DNA of 64,000 nucleotides from Chryseobacterium sp. c4a (GTDB lineage Bacteria; Bacteroidota; Bacteroidia; Flavobacteriales; Weeksellaceae), in NCBI RefSeq assembly GCF_009900745.1, contig NZ_WXVU01000004.1:203267-267266 (forward strand), in the 5' to 3' direction. Shown in pieces: positions 9,320 to 18,248 of this stretch. Numbering within the stretch: the first letter of the stretch is position 1; each line of letters begins with the position of its first letter. Below the pieces are notes generated by a model that did no database searches, was not told where the DNA came from, and worked only from the letters and a program-made list of their open reading frames with translations. The translations under genes and the position numbers were made by a program.

Positions 9320-9871
9320 TTATTTTATTTTTTGAATAGGAAGCAACTCTATCACTCCATTTTCAGAAGGGATCATCCCGGATTTTATATAGAATTTATT
9401 GTTTTTTTCATATAAAAAATAATCTTTCTCCATCCCTCGACCCTCTCCAGCCTCCACTTCCGGTAAGAATTTAATTTTGGTATTCGTATGATCTGCTTTT
9501 CCTAAGCCTCCAAACATACTGATTGTATCAGAATTCTTTTCATTAGGGGCTTCCCACCAGATCCAAATATTATTGAACTCGGGTTCATTCAGATCTACTT
9601 TTACCTTAATTACGGAGTTTCCTTCACCTGCATAGTCATGATATTCAAGGAAATATTTTCCTTTCCACTTTTTAAAACTGTTCTCGTCAATCTTTTCATA
9701 CTCCGTATCATCTTTTGCAAAATCGGCTTCATCTTCTACCGGGGTATTAGCATGCTGAGCGACCGGAAGCTTGGGAGTAGTTACCACTTTTGTTTCTACA
9801 GTCTTCTTTTCTTTACATGAAAAACTTAATAAGCCTATCAGTAAGAGTGTGGGAAATATTATTTTCTTCAT
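9320..9871 (-). CDS. Predicted lipoprotein, paralogue of the effector-linked lipoprotein at 44.7 kb
   Basis: A 183-residue protein with a signal peptide ending in the lipobox LSFSC (C19). After a low-complexity linker it has a conserved domain starting FKKWKGKY and ending NGVIELLPIQK. The same frame is found in the lipoprotein at 44673-45251 (FQKWKGLY ... NGIIEMPIQK), so the two are paralogues. It lies 12 nt after parC and 10 nt before the rhomboid gene. The function is unknown; an immunity-like or envelope-protective role is inferred from the paralogue. Confidence 0.75.
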   Translation of the reverse strand: MKKIIFPTLLLIGLLSFSCKEKKTVETKVVTTPKLPVAQHANTPVEDEADFAKDDTEYEKIDENSFKKWKGKYFLEYHDYAGEGNSVIKVKVDLNEPEFNNIWIWWEAPNEKNSDTISMFGGLGKADHTNTKIKFLPEVEAGEGRGMEKDYFLYEKNNKFYIKSGMIPSENGVIELLPIQKIK

Positions 9872-9883
9872 GCTTCGGTGTTT

Positions 9884-12475
9884 CTATTCGGTTTCGTTGT
9901 TTCCTTCTTCATGAAACAGATCACCAATAACGCCACCGTCCTCATCCATATCTCCTGTTGGCTCCGGATCTTCGTATACTTCCAACTCCTCTTCTACAGG
10001 TTCGGGAATAGTAATATTGATTGCTTTTACTTTAAATTTAGTAAATTGATTACCAATTGCTTTTATTCCTTTTACAGCAATAAATTCATCGATATTAATG
10101 GTTTCAGAATCGCGTTCTTTGCCTTTATCTTTCGCAAAAATAATTTCTGCTGTGGCATCATTGGCCACAATTACATTTTCTATGAAGGATTTCGGATGTT
10201 CGGATGGCATAAAGATCTGTACATTCACCGTATTCTCTAACAAGAATCTCTTGATGAAATAAATATCTTTTTCGCCATCATAGTAGATACATGTAATAGG
10301 CTGTTCTGGCTTCCATTTTTCCAATACCAGATACTCATCATCAAAACGGTTTCCAAGATCAAATGAAACTAATTTCACTTCACCATTGGTATTGATGGTT
10401 AATATTCTGTCATCTCCTTTGAAGTTTCCTAGCAAAGTACCTCTTGCATCAGCATTCAGTCTTCTTACTGTATCATCAAACCAGATTTTTCTTGGAGCCA
10501 GTGTAGACACACCTTCTTCTTTAAGATCAACTTTCTTCACAGCATATTTGGTCACCAGATTTCCTTTGGAATCACGTCCTTTAATCGCCAGATCAGAGAA
10601 ATTGATCTCCATCTTATTCTTTCTGATTCTTGGGTTGGGTTTTAAAAGAACTGTAACCGTTTCCGCCTCACCATTCGGATTGGCTGAAAAGTACAATGTT
10701 TCTGAACCTTTTTTATCTGAAGCTAACGGATAATCTGTATTCCTTGTGACTCCTGTTACAGAGAAACGTTTCATATAATAAGGGCCTTCTCTACCTTCAC
10801 GATAGATCATGTTGTATACCGTTCTCTTATCATTTTTCTTCCATACAGCAACGTGGAGAATATCTTTTCCGATAAATGTCTTAGCCTCCACTTTTACCAC
10901 CTTCATGCTTCCGTCTTTTCTGAAGGTAATGATATCATCAATATCCGAGCAGTCAAACATATACTGATCTTTCTTCAAGGATGTTCCGATAAAACCTTCT
11001 TCAAAATTGGCATAGAACTTCTCATTCGCCACTGCTACTTTTGTTGCATCAATGGTATCGAAGATTCTTAATTCAGTTTTTCTCTGCTTATCTTTTCCGT
11101 ATTTCTTCTGGATATTCAGATAATACTCAATAGCATAGGCTATCAGATTGGCAAGGTGGTGTTTTACCTGTTCTATTTTACCTTCAAGAGAGGCAATATT
11201 TTCTTTAAATTTATCTAAATCGAATCTTGAAATTCTCTTGATTCTGATCTCTGTTAATTTTAGAATATCTTCTTCCGTTACAGCTCTTAGAAGATGCTTG
11301 GTATGAGGTTTTAATCCTTTATCGATGGTTTTCAAAACATCATCCCAGGTCTTCACTTCTTCAATATCGTGATAGATTCTGTTTTCGATAAAGATTCTTT
11401 CCAATGAAGAGAAATGCCAGCTTTCCTGAAGCTCGTGAAGCTCTATTTCAAGCTCTTTTTTCAACAAGGAAACGGTATGATCCGTATTGGTTTTAAGAAT
11501 ATCGGAAACATTCATGAACATTGGTTTGTCACCAACAATCACACAAGCATTCGGAGAAATCGTTACCTGGCAGTCTGTGAAAGCGTATAATGCATCAATC
11601 GTTTTATCCGGAGAAACATCATTATGAATATGGATCAGGATCTCTACTTTATCAGACGTATTGTCTTCAATTTTTTTGATCTTGATTTTTCCTTTCTCAT
11701 TCGCTTTCAAGATAGAATCGATCAGGTCGCTAGTTGTTTTAGAATAAGGGAGTTCAGAGATCACCAGCATATGTTTATCCGTTTGCGTGATCTTTGCTCT
11801 TGCTCTTACTTTTCCGCCTCTATGCCCATCATTATATTCTGATACATCAAGATAACCGGCAGTTAAAAAGTCCGGATAGATCTCAAATTTCTTTCCTTTC
11901 AAATACGCTACAGAAGCATTAATCAACTCATTGAAGTTGTGTGGAAGGATCTTTGTGGAAAGTCCTACCCCAATTCCTTCTACTCCCTGAGCCAAAAGCA
12001 ACGGGAATTTTACAGGAAGATCAATGGGTTCATTATTTCTACCGTCATAGGATTTTGTCCATTCTGTAGTTTTTGGATTAAAGACTACATCCAAAGCAAA
12101 GGGAGTCAATCTCGCTTCAATATATCTGGCGGCAGCTGCAGAATCTCCGGTATAGATATTTCCCCAGTTTCCCTGAGTATCTATTAGGAGTTCTTTTTGC
12201 CCGATCTGCACCATGGCATCTGTAATGGAGGCATCCCCGTGAGGGTGATATTTCATGGTATTTCCCACGATATTGGCCACTTTATTGTAACGGCCATCTT
12301 CCAGTTCCCGCATAGAGTGCATAATTCTTCGCTGAACAGGCTTCAGCCCGTCAAATATCGAAGGAATAGCCCTATCCAAAATTACATAGGAAGCATAATC
12401 TAGAAACCAGTCTTTATAGAGACCGGAAACCTTCTTTAAGCTTTCACCCTCATGCGAATATTCTTCTGTCGTCAT
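9884..12475 (-). CDS. parC: DNA topoisomerase IV subunit A (GyrA/ParC family)
   Basis: An 863-residue type IIA topoisomerase A subunit that breaks and rejoins DNA during decatenation. The active-site tyrosine is Y118 in AARYIEARLTPFA; the quinolone-region motif YHPHGDASITDAMV precedes it. A long coiled-coil segment and a beta-propeller C-terminal domain follow, ending in an acidic tail. Pairing with the ParE-type B subunit upstream, not a gyrB, supports topoisomerase IV. It is 8 nt after the small membrane protein gene. Confidence 0.95.
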   Translation of the reverse strand: MTTEEYSHEGESLKKVSGLYKDWFLDYASYVILDRAIPSIFDGLKPVQRRIMHSMRELEDGRYNKVANIVGNTMKYHPHGDASITDAMVQIGQKELLIDTQGNWGNIYTGDSAAAARYIEARLTPFALDVVFNPKTTEWTKSYDGRNNEPIDLPVKFPLLLAQGVEGIGVGLSTKILPHNFNELINASVAYLKGKKFEIYPDFLTAGYLDVSEYNDGHRGGKVRARAKITQTDKHMLVISELPYSKTTSDLIDSILKANEKGKIKIKKIEDNTSDKVEILIHIHNDVSPDKTIDALYAFTDCQVTISPNACVIVGDKPMFMNVSDILKTNTDHTVSLLKKELEIELHELQESWHFSSLERIFIENRIYHDIEEVKTWDDVLKTIDKGLKPHTKHLLRAVTEEDILKLTEIRIKRISRFDLDKFKENIASLEGKIEQVKHHLANLIAYAIEYYLNIQKKYGKDKQRKTELRIFDTIDATKVAVANEKFYANFEEGFIGTSLKKDQYMFDCSDIDDIITFRKDGSMKVVKVEAKTFIGKDILHVAVWKKNDKRTVYNMIYREGREGPYYMKRFSVTGVTRNTDYPLASDKKGSETLYFSANPNGEAETVTVLLKPNPRIRKNKMEINFSDLAIKGRDSKGNLVTKYAVKKVDLKEEGVSTLAPRKIWFDDTVRRLNADARGTLLGNFKGDDRILTINTNGEVKLVSFDLGNRFDDEYLVLEKWKPEQPITCIYYDGEKDIYFIKRFLLENTVNVQIFMPSEHPKSFIENVIVANDATAEIIFAKDKGKERDSETINIDEFIAVKGIKAIGNQFTKFKVKAINITIPEPVEEELEVYEDPEPTGDMDEDGGVIGDLFHEEGNNETE

Positions 12476-12483
12476 CTGTTATA

Positions 12484-12960
12484 TTAATCTTTTTTCTCTT
12501 TATTGGCTTTCACCACTTTATTCAGAGAGAGTTTTAAATCATTTACTTCTTTTCCGGTCAAATAAGAGATCTGATACTTCAGAATGGTAGATCCATTATT
12601 CTTACTTGAAACGGTAATATATAATCTTTTGATAAAGAATATACTGATCACATCATATTTTACCAGCTTATACTTTGGAAACTCATCGTGAAGAGGTTTG
12701 TTTAAAAAGGGAATAATATTCCTGTTTTTAAAATGCAGCGCTTCTCCATCACTGTCGTATTCAAAGATTTGTCGTCCGTTAAGATAAAAGATTATCAGTA
12801 ATAATAGGGGAACAAGAACCATCAGATAGCTTTCGCTTCCTAGGATATGAAACCTGTACTTATTGACTAAAAATCCTGCTATTCCAAACACCACTACCAT
12901 CATCAATAGCGTGTTTATAAAGTTGTAAACTGGTGCTTTACTTCGGTTACTTAATCTCAT
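12484..12960 (-). CDS. Small membrane protein between parE and parC
   Basis: A 158-residue protein with two N-terminal membrane spans (about residues 15-32 and 43-60) and a soluble remainder that ends in a lysine-rich helix. I do not recognise a named family. It is packed 27 nt after parE and 8 nt before parC, so it must be cotranscribed with the topoisomerase genes. Its hydrophobic layout resembles PH-like membrane-anchored proteins, but that is only an impression. Confidence 0.7.
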   Translation of the reverse strand: MRLSNRSKAPVYNFINTLLMMVVVFGIAGFLVNKYRFHILGSESYLMVLVPLLLLIIFYLNGRQIFEYDSDGEALHFKNRNIIPFLNKPLHDEFPKYKLVKYDVISIFFIKRLYITVSSKNNGSTILKYQISYLTGKEVNDLKLSLNKVVKANKEKKD

Positions 12961-12987
12961 TTTGATTCTTTGGTGTCATGAACAATG

Positions 12988-14874
12988 TTAAATGTTTACT
13001 CCATCAAGAATGTGTTTTTTATCAATATCAGAATCGTCTTCCACCACCAAGTTCTCAAGGATGAAAGTCTGTCTGTCTGGTGTATTTTTACCCATATAAA
13101 ACTCCAGTAACTGGTCTATGGTTTGATCTTTTCCTACGACTACCGGTTCTAAACGGATATCTTTACCAATGAAATGTTTAAATTCATCCGGTGAAATTTC
13201 TCCTAATCCTTTGAATCGGGTAATTTCAGGATTCTTTCCAAGATCATTTAGAGCTTTTACTCTTTCCGCTTCTGAATAGCAATATCTGGTTTCTTTTTTA
13301 TTTCTCACTCTGAATAACGGAGTTTGAAGAATATAAAGGTGTCCATTTTTAATCAGATCCGGGAAGAATTGCAGGAAGAATGTAATCATCAGCAAACGGA
13401 TGTGCATCCCATCTACATCGGCATCGGTTGCAATGATTACCTGGTTGTATCTTAGGTCTTCTAAACTTTCCTCAATATTTAAAGCGGCCTGAAGAAGGTT
13501 GAACTCTTCATTCTCATACACTACTTTCTTCGTTAGACCATAGCAATTCAATGGTTTTCCTTTTAATGAGAATACGGCTTGAGTTTCTACGTCCCTTGAT
13601 TTGGTGATAGATCCGGATGCGGAGTCTCCCTCGGTAATAAAGATCTGTGTATCACCTTTTCTTTCGGCTTTTTGATCATTATAATGTTGTCTACAGTCAC
13701 GTAGTTTTTTATTATGGAGAGATACTTTTTTAGCTCTTTCTCTGGCCAGTTTCTGGATTCCGGAAAGTTCTTTTCTCTCTCTCTCAGAGATCAGAATCTT
13801 TCTTTGAATCGCTTCTGCTATTTCTGGATTTTTGTGTAGGAAATTATCGAGTTTGCTTTTTAGAAAATCAATGATAAAAGTTCTTACTGTTGGCCCATTA
13901 GGCCCCATATCATTAGATCCTAATTTGGTTTTGGTCTGAGATTCGAAAACCGGCTCTTCTACATTGATGGAAATCGCTGCAATAATTGATTTTCTGATAT
14001 CAGAAGCATCAAAACTTTTATTAAAAAACTCACGGATTGTTTTCACATACGCTTCACGGAAAGCATTAAGGTGAGTACCACCCTGGGTAGTATTCTGTCC
14101 GTTAACGAATGAAAAATAGGTTTCCGTTTGTGATTTATCGGAATGAGTAATGGCAACTTCAATATCATCATCTTTTAAGTGGACGATCGGATAAAGAATA
14201 TCGCTTTCCAATTCTTCTTCCAAGAGATCTTTAAGACCATTTTCAGAAAAATAGGTTTCTCCGTTGAATAATATTTTCAGTCCCGGATTCAGATACGCAT
14301 AGTTGCGGAGCATTCTTTCGATATACTCTTTTCTGTATTTGAAGTGTAGGAAGATTTCTCCATCGGGAATAAATGAAATTTCAGTTCCGTTTCTGTCTGA
14401 GGTTTCTTTTTCATCAAAGTTTTCTTTGATCATACCGCGGGAAAATTCCGCCACCTTCATTTTTCCATCACGGAAAGAACGTACTCTGAAATAGTCTGAA
14501 AGGGCATTTACAGCTTTGGTACCCACCCCATTCAGTCCGACAGATTTTTTGAACGCCTTACTATCGTACTTACCTCCGGTATTCATTTTGGAAACGGCAT
14601 CTACGACTTTCCCCAGCGGAATTCCACGACCAAAGTCACGGATCGTAACCTTGCCGTCATCCAGCTTTATTTCAATTCTTTTACCAGATCTCATCCTAAA
14701 CTCATCAATGGAGTTATCCAGGATTTCTTTAAGTAAAATGTAAATACCGTCATCGGCAGATGAACCATCACCGAGCTTCCCGATGTACATGCCGGGGCGC
14801 AGACGGATATGTTCCTGCCAATCGAGGGTTCTGATATTATCTTCGGAGTAGGTTGGATTTATTTCTTGTGACAT
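12988..14874 (-). CDS. parE: DNA topoisomerase IV subunit B
   Basis: About 628 residues with GHKL ATPase motifs ([10 protein letters not shown], then [15 protein letters not shown]), a transducer domain and a TOPRIM domain ([10 protein letters not shown] and [12 protein letters not shown]). It supplies ATP-driven strand passage with ParC. The start [13 protein letters not shown] at 14874 is preferred to a codon five positions upstream because it follows the promoter at a normal distance. It heads the six-gene minus-strand block. Confidence 0.95.
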   Translation of the reverse strand: MSQEINPTYSEDNIRTLDWQEHIRLRPGMYIGKLGDGSSADDGIYILLKEILDNSIDEFRMRSGKRIEIKLDDGKVTIRDFGRGIPLGKVVDAVSKMNTGGKYDSKAFKKSVGLNGVGTKAVNALSDYFRVRSFRDGKMKVAEFSRGMIKENFDEKETSDRNGTEISFIPDGEIFLHFKYRKEYIERMLRNYAYLNPGLKILFNGETYFSENGLKDLLEEELESDILYPIVHLKDDDIEVAITHSDKSQTETYFSFVNGQNTTQGGTHLNAFREAYVKTIREFFNKSFDASDIRKSIIAAISINVEEPVFESQTKTKLGSNDMGPNGPTVRTFIIDFLKSKLDNFLHKNPEIAEAIQRKILISERERKELSGIQKLARERAKKVSLHNKKLRDCRQHYNDQKAERKGDTQIFITEGDSASGSITKSRDVETQAVFSLKGKPLNCYGLTKKVVYENEEFNLLQAALNIEESLEDLRYNQVIIATDADVDGMHIRLLMITFFLQFFPDLIKNGHLYILQTPLFRVRNKKETRYCYSEAERVKALNDLGKNPEITRFKGLGEISPDEFKHFIGKDIRLEPVVVGKDQTIDQLLEFYMGKNTPDRQTFILENLVVEDDSDIDKKHILDGVNI

Positions 14875-14886
14875 ATATGATTTCAG

Positions 14887-14917
14887 CAAACATACAAAAG
14901 TACGAAATTGTCCAAAA
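14887..14917 (-). promoter_or_regulatory. Promoter of the parE-parC block
   Basis: On the minus strand TTTTGG (14912-14917) and TATGTTTG (14887-14894) are about 18 nt apart, a good fit to the Bacteroidetes -33/-7 consensus. A second overlapping TACTTTTG gives an alternative start. The -7 element lies 12 nt upstream of the chosen parE ATG. Confidence 0.7.
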
Positions 14918-15010
14918 TTATCCGAATTTTCAGCTTCATTTTTTTATCAACATTCTTCCTGAAATCAGGATTTACATCTCAAAAAAGTAGACTTAATTAA
15001 GTAAAGAATA

Positions 15011-15044
15011 AAGGGTAAATGTCTATTTTCCAACATTTACCCTT
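15011..15044 (-). terminator. Hairpin after the DUF2867 gene
   Basis: A perfect 12-bp stem, AAGGGTAAATGT with ACATTTACCCTT, lies 8 nt past the stop of the minus-strand gene. The following T-run is weak (TTTATTCTTT), so termination strength is uncertain. Confidence 0.55.
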
Positions 15045-15052
15045 ACAAGTTA

Positions 15053-15598
15053 TTATTGAGTGCGTTCCAGCTTGCCTATGATATTTTTAAGCATAGCAGG
15101 AACAATAAGTTTATGAAAAGGACGTACGGGTAAAAAGTATAACACACCCAGCCAGTTATGAAATTTCACCGTTGTGGAAATTGTTAAAGAATTTTCATCC
15201 TGCCCACCTTGGTTTTTATCAAATAAAAGAGAAATTCTGAAGTCCAGATGTTTATCATCTTCCCCTATAATAAGTTCATTGTTGGTTTTATTAAAGACTT
15301 TAAAAAGCCCTACACGCTCTCCTACTTCACAGGTAAAACGATCAGATTCCTTTATAGGATCATTGCTTTCACCTGTTTTTAATCCGAATAATCCCACCAC
15401 TTTATTTCTGAGTGCAAACATTTTCTTTCCCCATGTAGGCCCGCTTGTAAAAAAAGCTTTTCCAACCTGTGTAATGTCAAAATTTTGTCCATTACCCACC
15501 AAACCTCCTTCAAAGCTATCAGCATAATCAAACTTTTCATTTCCTTGAGACAAAATAGATTTTGCTGGAAATTCGATCCTCTTAATTTTCATTGTCAT
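15053..15598 (-). CDS. DUF2867 domain-containing protein
   Basis: About 181 residues beginning MTMKIKRIEFPAKS; a longer reading frame starting at 15646 is unlikely because it runs into the promoter area. FFTSGPTWGKKMFALRNKVV and HNWLGVLYFLPVRPFHKLIV match DUF2867, a family often fused to or found beside SDR epimerases; function unknown. A 12-bp palindrome about 75 nt upstream could be an operator. Confidence 0.75.
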   Translation of the reverse strand: MTMKIKRIEFPAKSILSQGNEKFDYADSFEGGLVGNGQNFDITQVGKAFFTSGPTWGKKMFALRNKVVGLFGLKTGESNDPIKESDRFTCEVGERVGLFKVFNKTNNELIIGEDDKHLDFRISLLFDKNQGGQDENSLTISTTVKFHNWLGVLYFLPVRPFHKLIVPAMLKNIIGKLERTQ

Positions 15599-15673
15599 TG
15601 GTTTTAAATTATTTTTAGCATAACAAATGTAAGTATCACCGAGCATATTAAAAAGGAAAAACTTGTTTTTTTC

Positions 15674-15685
15674 AAACGATCGTTT
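15674..15685. promoter_or_regulatory. Perfect palindrome AAACGATCGTTT, possible operator
   Basis: A 12-bp perfect palindrome in the upstream region of the DUF2867 gene. Its size and symmetry suit a dimeric repressor such as a TetR-type protein, but no such gene is adjacent. Confidence 0.3.
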
Positions 15686-15899
15686 AAAACATTTGTTTAA
15701 TTAACAAAAACATAGTTAAAATCGTCTTCATAATACACTTTAAACTATAAACCAATCTCTTAGTCAGGATCAAAATAAATGAAAACAGATTTTTATTTCA
15801 AACTTTCACTTATAAAACATCAAAATCAATAGATTAAACACAGAGATTTTTCTCATGGTCATTTGAATATTGCAAATACAAATAGAGAGGTTAATTTTA

Positions 15900-15975
15900 G
15901 GCTAAAGCCAATGGATTTATTTTATTTATTGAGCGGCCAGGCTAAAGCCCGCCCCTATTGATGTTGATATCCGCA
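15900..15975. repeat. GGCTAAAGCC dispersed-repeat-like element
   Basis: GGCTAAAGCC occurs twice 40 bp apart (15900 and 15940), the second continuing as CGCCCCTATTGATG. This resembles a repeat type I recall between genes in Chryseobacterium and relatives. The rest of 15690-15998 shows no gene. Confidence 0.4.
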
Positions 15976-15998
15976 TGTTTTAGTTGTTTAACGACAAG

Positions 15999-16195
15999 AT
16001 CTTTTATCTTTTATCTTTTATCTTTTATCTTTTATCTTTTATCTTTTATCTTTTATCTTTTATCTTTTATCTTTTATCTTTTATCTTTTATCTTTTATCT
16101 TTTATCTTTTATCTTTTATCTTTTATCTTTTATCTTTTATCTTTTATCTTTTATCTTTTATCTTTTATCTTTTATCTTTTATCTTTTATCTTTTT
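15999..16195. repeat. Heptanucleotide tandem repeat, about 28 copies of ATCTTTT
   Basis: An essentially perfect array of a 7-bp unit spans 197 bp and ends 44 bp before the aminotransferase ATG. Every unit contains TATCTTTT, one base from the -7 consensus TAnnTTTG. Seven is not a multiple of three, so copy changes would shift any frame that reads through; all three plus frames are open across the array. Confidence 0.95.
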
Positions 16196-16239
16196 CAAAT
16201 AATTCATTAAATTCGGTATTAATAAAATTCGTTCTTTTT

Positions 16240-17388
16240 ATGATACAACTTCCTTTATCAAAGCTTTCCAATGTAGGAACTACTATTTTCAGTCAGATGA
16301 CACAACTCGCCAATGAAAATGAAGCGATTAACCTATCGCAGGGATTCCCGGATTTCATGCCGGATTCTGAATTACTAGACTATGTAGATCACTTTGTGAA
16401 AAAAGGGTTCAATCAATATGCACCATTGGGAGGAATGATTGGTCTAAAGGAAGAAATCGCTAGAAAAATTGAGAACAGCCACCAAACCAGTTATCATCCG
16501 GACTCAGAAATAACCGTTACTGCAGGTGGAACTCAGGCTATTTTCACCGCCATTGCTGCTTTTATCAAGAAAGAGGATGAAGTGATCATTTTTGAACCGG
16601 CCTATGATTGCTACGAGCCTACCGTTGAGCTTTTCGGAGGTATTGTAAAACGATTCGAAATGAAGGCACCGGATTATCAAATCGATTGGACTGCTGTAAA
16701 GAGCCTGATCAGCGAGAAAACAAAAATGATAATCCTTAATAATCCGAATAACCCTTCAGGAAAAATATTAAGAGAGGAAGATATTCAAGCGCTTATTCAG
16801 TTGGTAAAGGATACTTCTATTCTTATTTTAAGTGACGAAGTATATGAAAATATTGTCTTTGACGGAAAGCAACATTTAAGCACTTGTAAATATCCTGAAC
16901 TTAAAGAAAGATGTCTTCTTGTTGCTTCGTTTGGAAAGCTATTTCATGTTACAGGCTGGAAAGTCGGGTATTGTGCAGCTCCTAAAGCTTTAACCGATGA
17001 GTTCCGAAAGGTACATCAATTTAATGTTTTCTGTGTCAATACGCCTATTCAGCTTGCTTTAGCAGAATATATGAAAAACGACGAGCATTACATTCACCTT
17101 AACCAGTTCTTTCAGGAGAAAAGAGATTTTCTGAGAAAAGGGCTTGCCGGAACTTCATTTGAACTTTTAGATTGCGAAGGAACCTATTTCCAGGCTGTGA
17201 GGTATTCCAGGATTTCGGATAAAAATGATTTCGATTTTGCCAGTGAGCTTACCATTACTCATAAGGTGGCCAGTGTCCCTTTTTCTTCGTTTTACAAAAA
17301 CAAGCTGAATGAAAATGTGATCCGATTATGTTTTGCCAAAAAGCAGGAAACATTAGAGAGAGCAATAGAAAATCTTTCAAAACTGTAA
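16240..17388 (+). CDS. Methionine aminotransferase-type PLP enzyme
   Basis: A 382-residue fold-type I aminotransferase. The N-terminal INLSQGFPDF, the central NNPNNPSGKI and the PLP-lysine region SFGKLFHVTGWKVGY are seen. This pattern matches the YbdL/KAT II branch, which transaminates methionine and aromatic amino acids. The ATG at 16240 fits the family's start; the same frame stays open upstream through the heptanucleotide repeat to 15958, giving a hydrophobic repeat extension that is probably not translated. Confidence 0.9.
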   Translation: MIQLPLSKLSNVGTTIFSQMTQLANENEAINLSQGFPDFMPDSELLDYVDHFVKKGFNQYAPLGGMIGLKEEIARKIENSHQTSYHPDSEITVTAGGTQAIFTAIAAFIKKEDEVIIFEPAYDCYEPTVELFGGIVKRFEMKAPDYQIDWTAVKSLISEKTKMIILNNPNNPSGKILREEDIQALIQLVKDTSILILSDEVYENIVFDGKQHLSTCKYPELKERCLLVASFGKLFHVTGWKVGYCAAPKALTDEFRKVHQFNVFCVNTPIQLALAEYMKNDEHYIHLNQFFQEKRDFLRKGLAGTSFELLDCEGTYFQAVRYSRISDKNDFDFASELTITHKVASVPFSSFYKNKLNENVIRLCFAKKQETLERAIENLSKL

Positions 17389-17483
17389 TCCTTATACTTT
17401 ATAGAAATATTTTGCACTATCCTTGGCGAATCAATGCATTTTTACAACAAATAGAATCAAACTATTTAATATTTTTCATCAAT

Positions 17484-17517
17484 AAGTGATTTACTATTGA
17501 AACTTTTCATATATTCG
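17484..17517 (+). promoter_or_regulatory. Conserved upstream element of peptide cluster 1
   Basis: AAGTGATTTAC (17484-17494), nine bases, then TTTTCA (17504-17509) and TATATTCG, 63 bp before the first ATG. The same words with the same 9-bp gap occur before cluster 2 (20120-20145). TATATTCG is one base off the -7 consensus. Confidence 0.5.
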
Positions 17518-17546
17518 CAATAACTAACTCATTAAAAATCAGAATC

Positions 17547-17717
17547 ATGAAAAGCGAAAAATCATTAAAGGCTAAAAAATTAAATAAAAAAGAGCTCCGA
17601 ACAATTAACGGAGGACTGCTAATGTGCCTTGATCCTTCTTTAAGATGCAGACAGTATCATCCTAAATGTGCAGAAGATCAATGCAAGCCAGATCAACCAG
17701 AACAGCCTTGGAATTAA
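17547..17717 (+). CDS. Double-glycine-leader Cys4 peptide (bacteriocin-like), cluster 1 gene 1
   Basis: A 56-residue peptide. The leader is basic (KKLNKKELRTINGG) and ends in Gly-Gly at residues 22-23, the usual cut site of C39-peptidase exporters. The core has four cysteines (C27, C34, C41, C46), the last pair spaced C-x4-C. I recall such genes being annotated as bacteriocin-like proteins in Chryseobacterium; activity is unproven. No exporter or modification enzyme is adjacent. Confidence 0.8.
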   Translation: MKSEKSLKAKKLNKKELRTINGGLLMCLDPSLRCRQYHPKCAEDQCKPDQPEQPWN

Positions 17718-17735
17718 AATCAAAATATTACCGTT

Positions 17736-17936
17736 ATGAAAAAACAAACTTTTCTACAAGCAAAGAAACTCAGTAAAAAGGAATTAAAAACAATTGCAGG
17801 AGGCATGCTTAATTGTATGCAGCCAAGTGTTCCTTGTGAAGGCCCAGACTGTCCACCGATTAATATTCCCAAAGAACCGAGAGATTATTGTACGATCATC
17901 TCGCCACATTGTGGCCAAATAGTTTGCAGACCTTAA
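17736..17936 (+). CDS. Double-glycine-leader Cys peptide, cluster 1 gene 2
   Basis: A 66-residue peptide. The leader KKLSKKELKTIAGG matches its neighbours; the core MLNCMQPSVPCEGPDCPP continues to a final HCGQIVC, so the C-x4-C end is kept and there are six cysteines in all. An 18-bp gap separates it from the first gene, so both are cotranscribed. Confidence 0.8.
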   Translation: MKKQTFLQAKKLSKKELKTIAGGMLNCMQPSVPCEGPDCPPINIPKEPRDYCTIISPHCGQIVCRP

Positions 17937-17962
17937 ATTAAATCTTCATACAAAATAATACC

Positions 17963-18163
17963 ATGAAAAATACGAACTTAAACAAAGGAAAAAAATTAGC
18001 AAAGTCTGAGCTGAAGGCTATACACGGCGGTTTGGGCAGCTATCCATGTGCTCCTAACGGCTACTGTAAATATTATGGCCCCGGATGTAGAGAACAAAAA
18101 TGTCAGCTACCGGGAGAACCTCTAGAACCAATAGACCCGGATGGTCCTATCGTACTTCCTTAA
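17963..18163 (+). CDS. Double-glycine-leader Cys4 peptide, cluster 1 gene 3
   Basis: A 66-residue peptide with leader KKLAKSELKAIHGG and a core that contains YPCAPNGYCKYYGPGCREQKC, so four cysteines with the C-x4-C end. It has a proline- and acid-rich tail unlike its siblings. It is followed by a strong terminator. Confidence 0.8.
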   Translation: MKNTNLNKGKKLAKSELKAIHGGLGSYPCAPNGYCKYYGPGCREQKCQLPGEPLEPIDPDGPIVLP

Positions 18164-18185
18164 ACAATAGACTTATAATGATAAA

Positions 18186-18219
18186 AAGAACCAACTTGAT
18201 ACAGGTTGGTTCTTTTGTT
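18186..18219 (+). terminator. Bidirectional terminator between peptide cluster 1 and the SDR gene
   Basis: A 10-bp perfect stem, AAGAACCAAC with GTTGGTTCTT, with T-rich tails on both strands. It separates the convergent peptide cluster and SDR gene. Confidence 0.8.
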
Positions 18220-18248
18220 TTTTTGATAAAAATTTTTTCTTGATTATT

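Noticed and set aside
9878-14743. Several open frames on the plus strand opposite parC and parE
   Set aside because: They are antisense shadows of long conserved genes and show no domain or start signals.
15958-16239. N-terminal extension of the aminotransferase through the heptanucleotide repeat
   Set aside because: The repeat has no stop in any plus frame, so an open frame has little weight. The enzyme aligns with its family from the ATG at 16240, so the extension is noted only as a phase-variation possibility.
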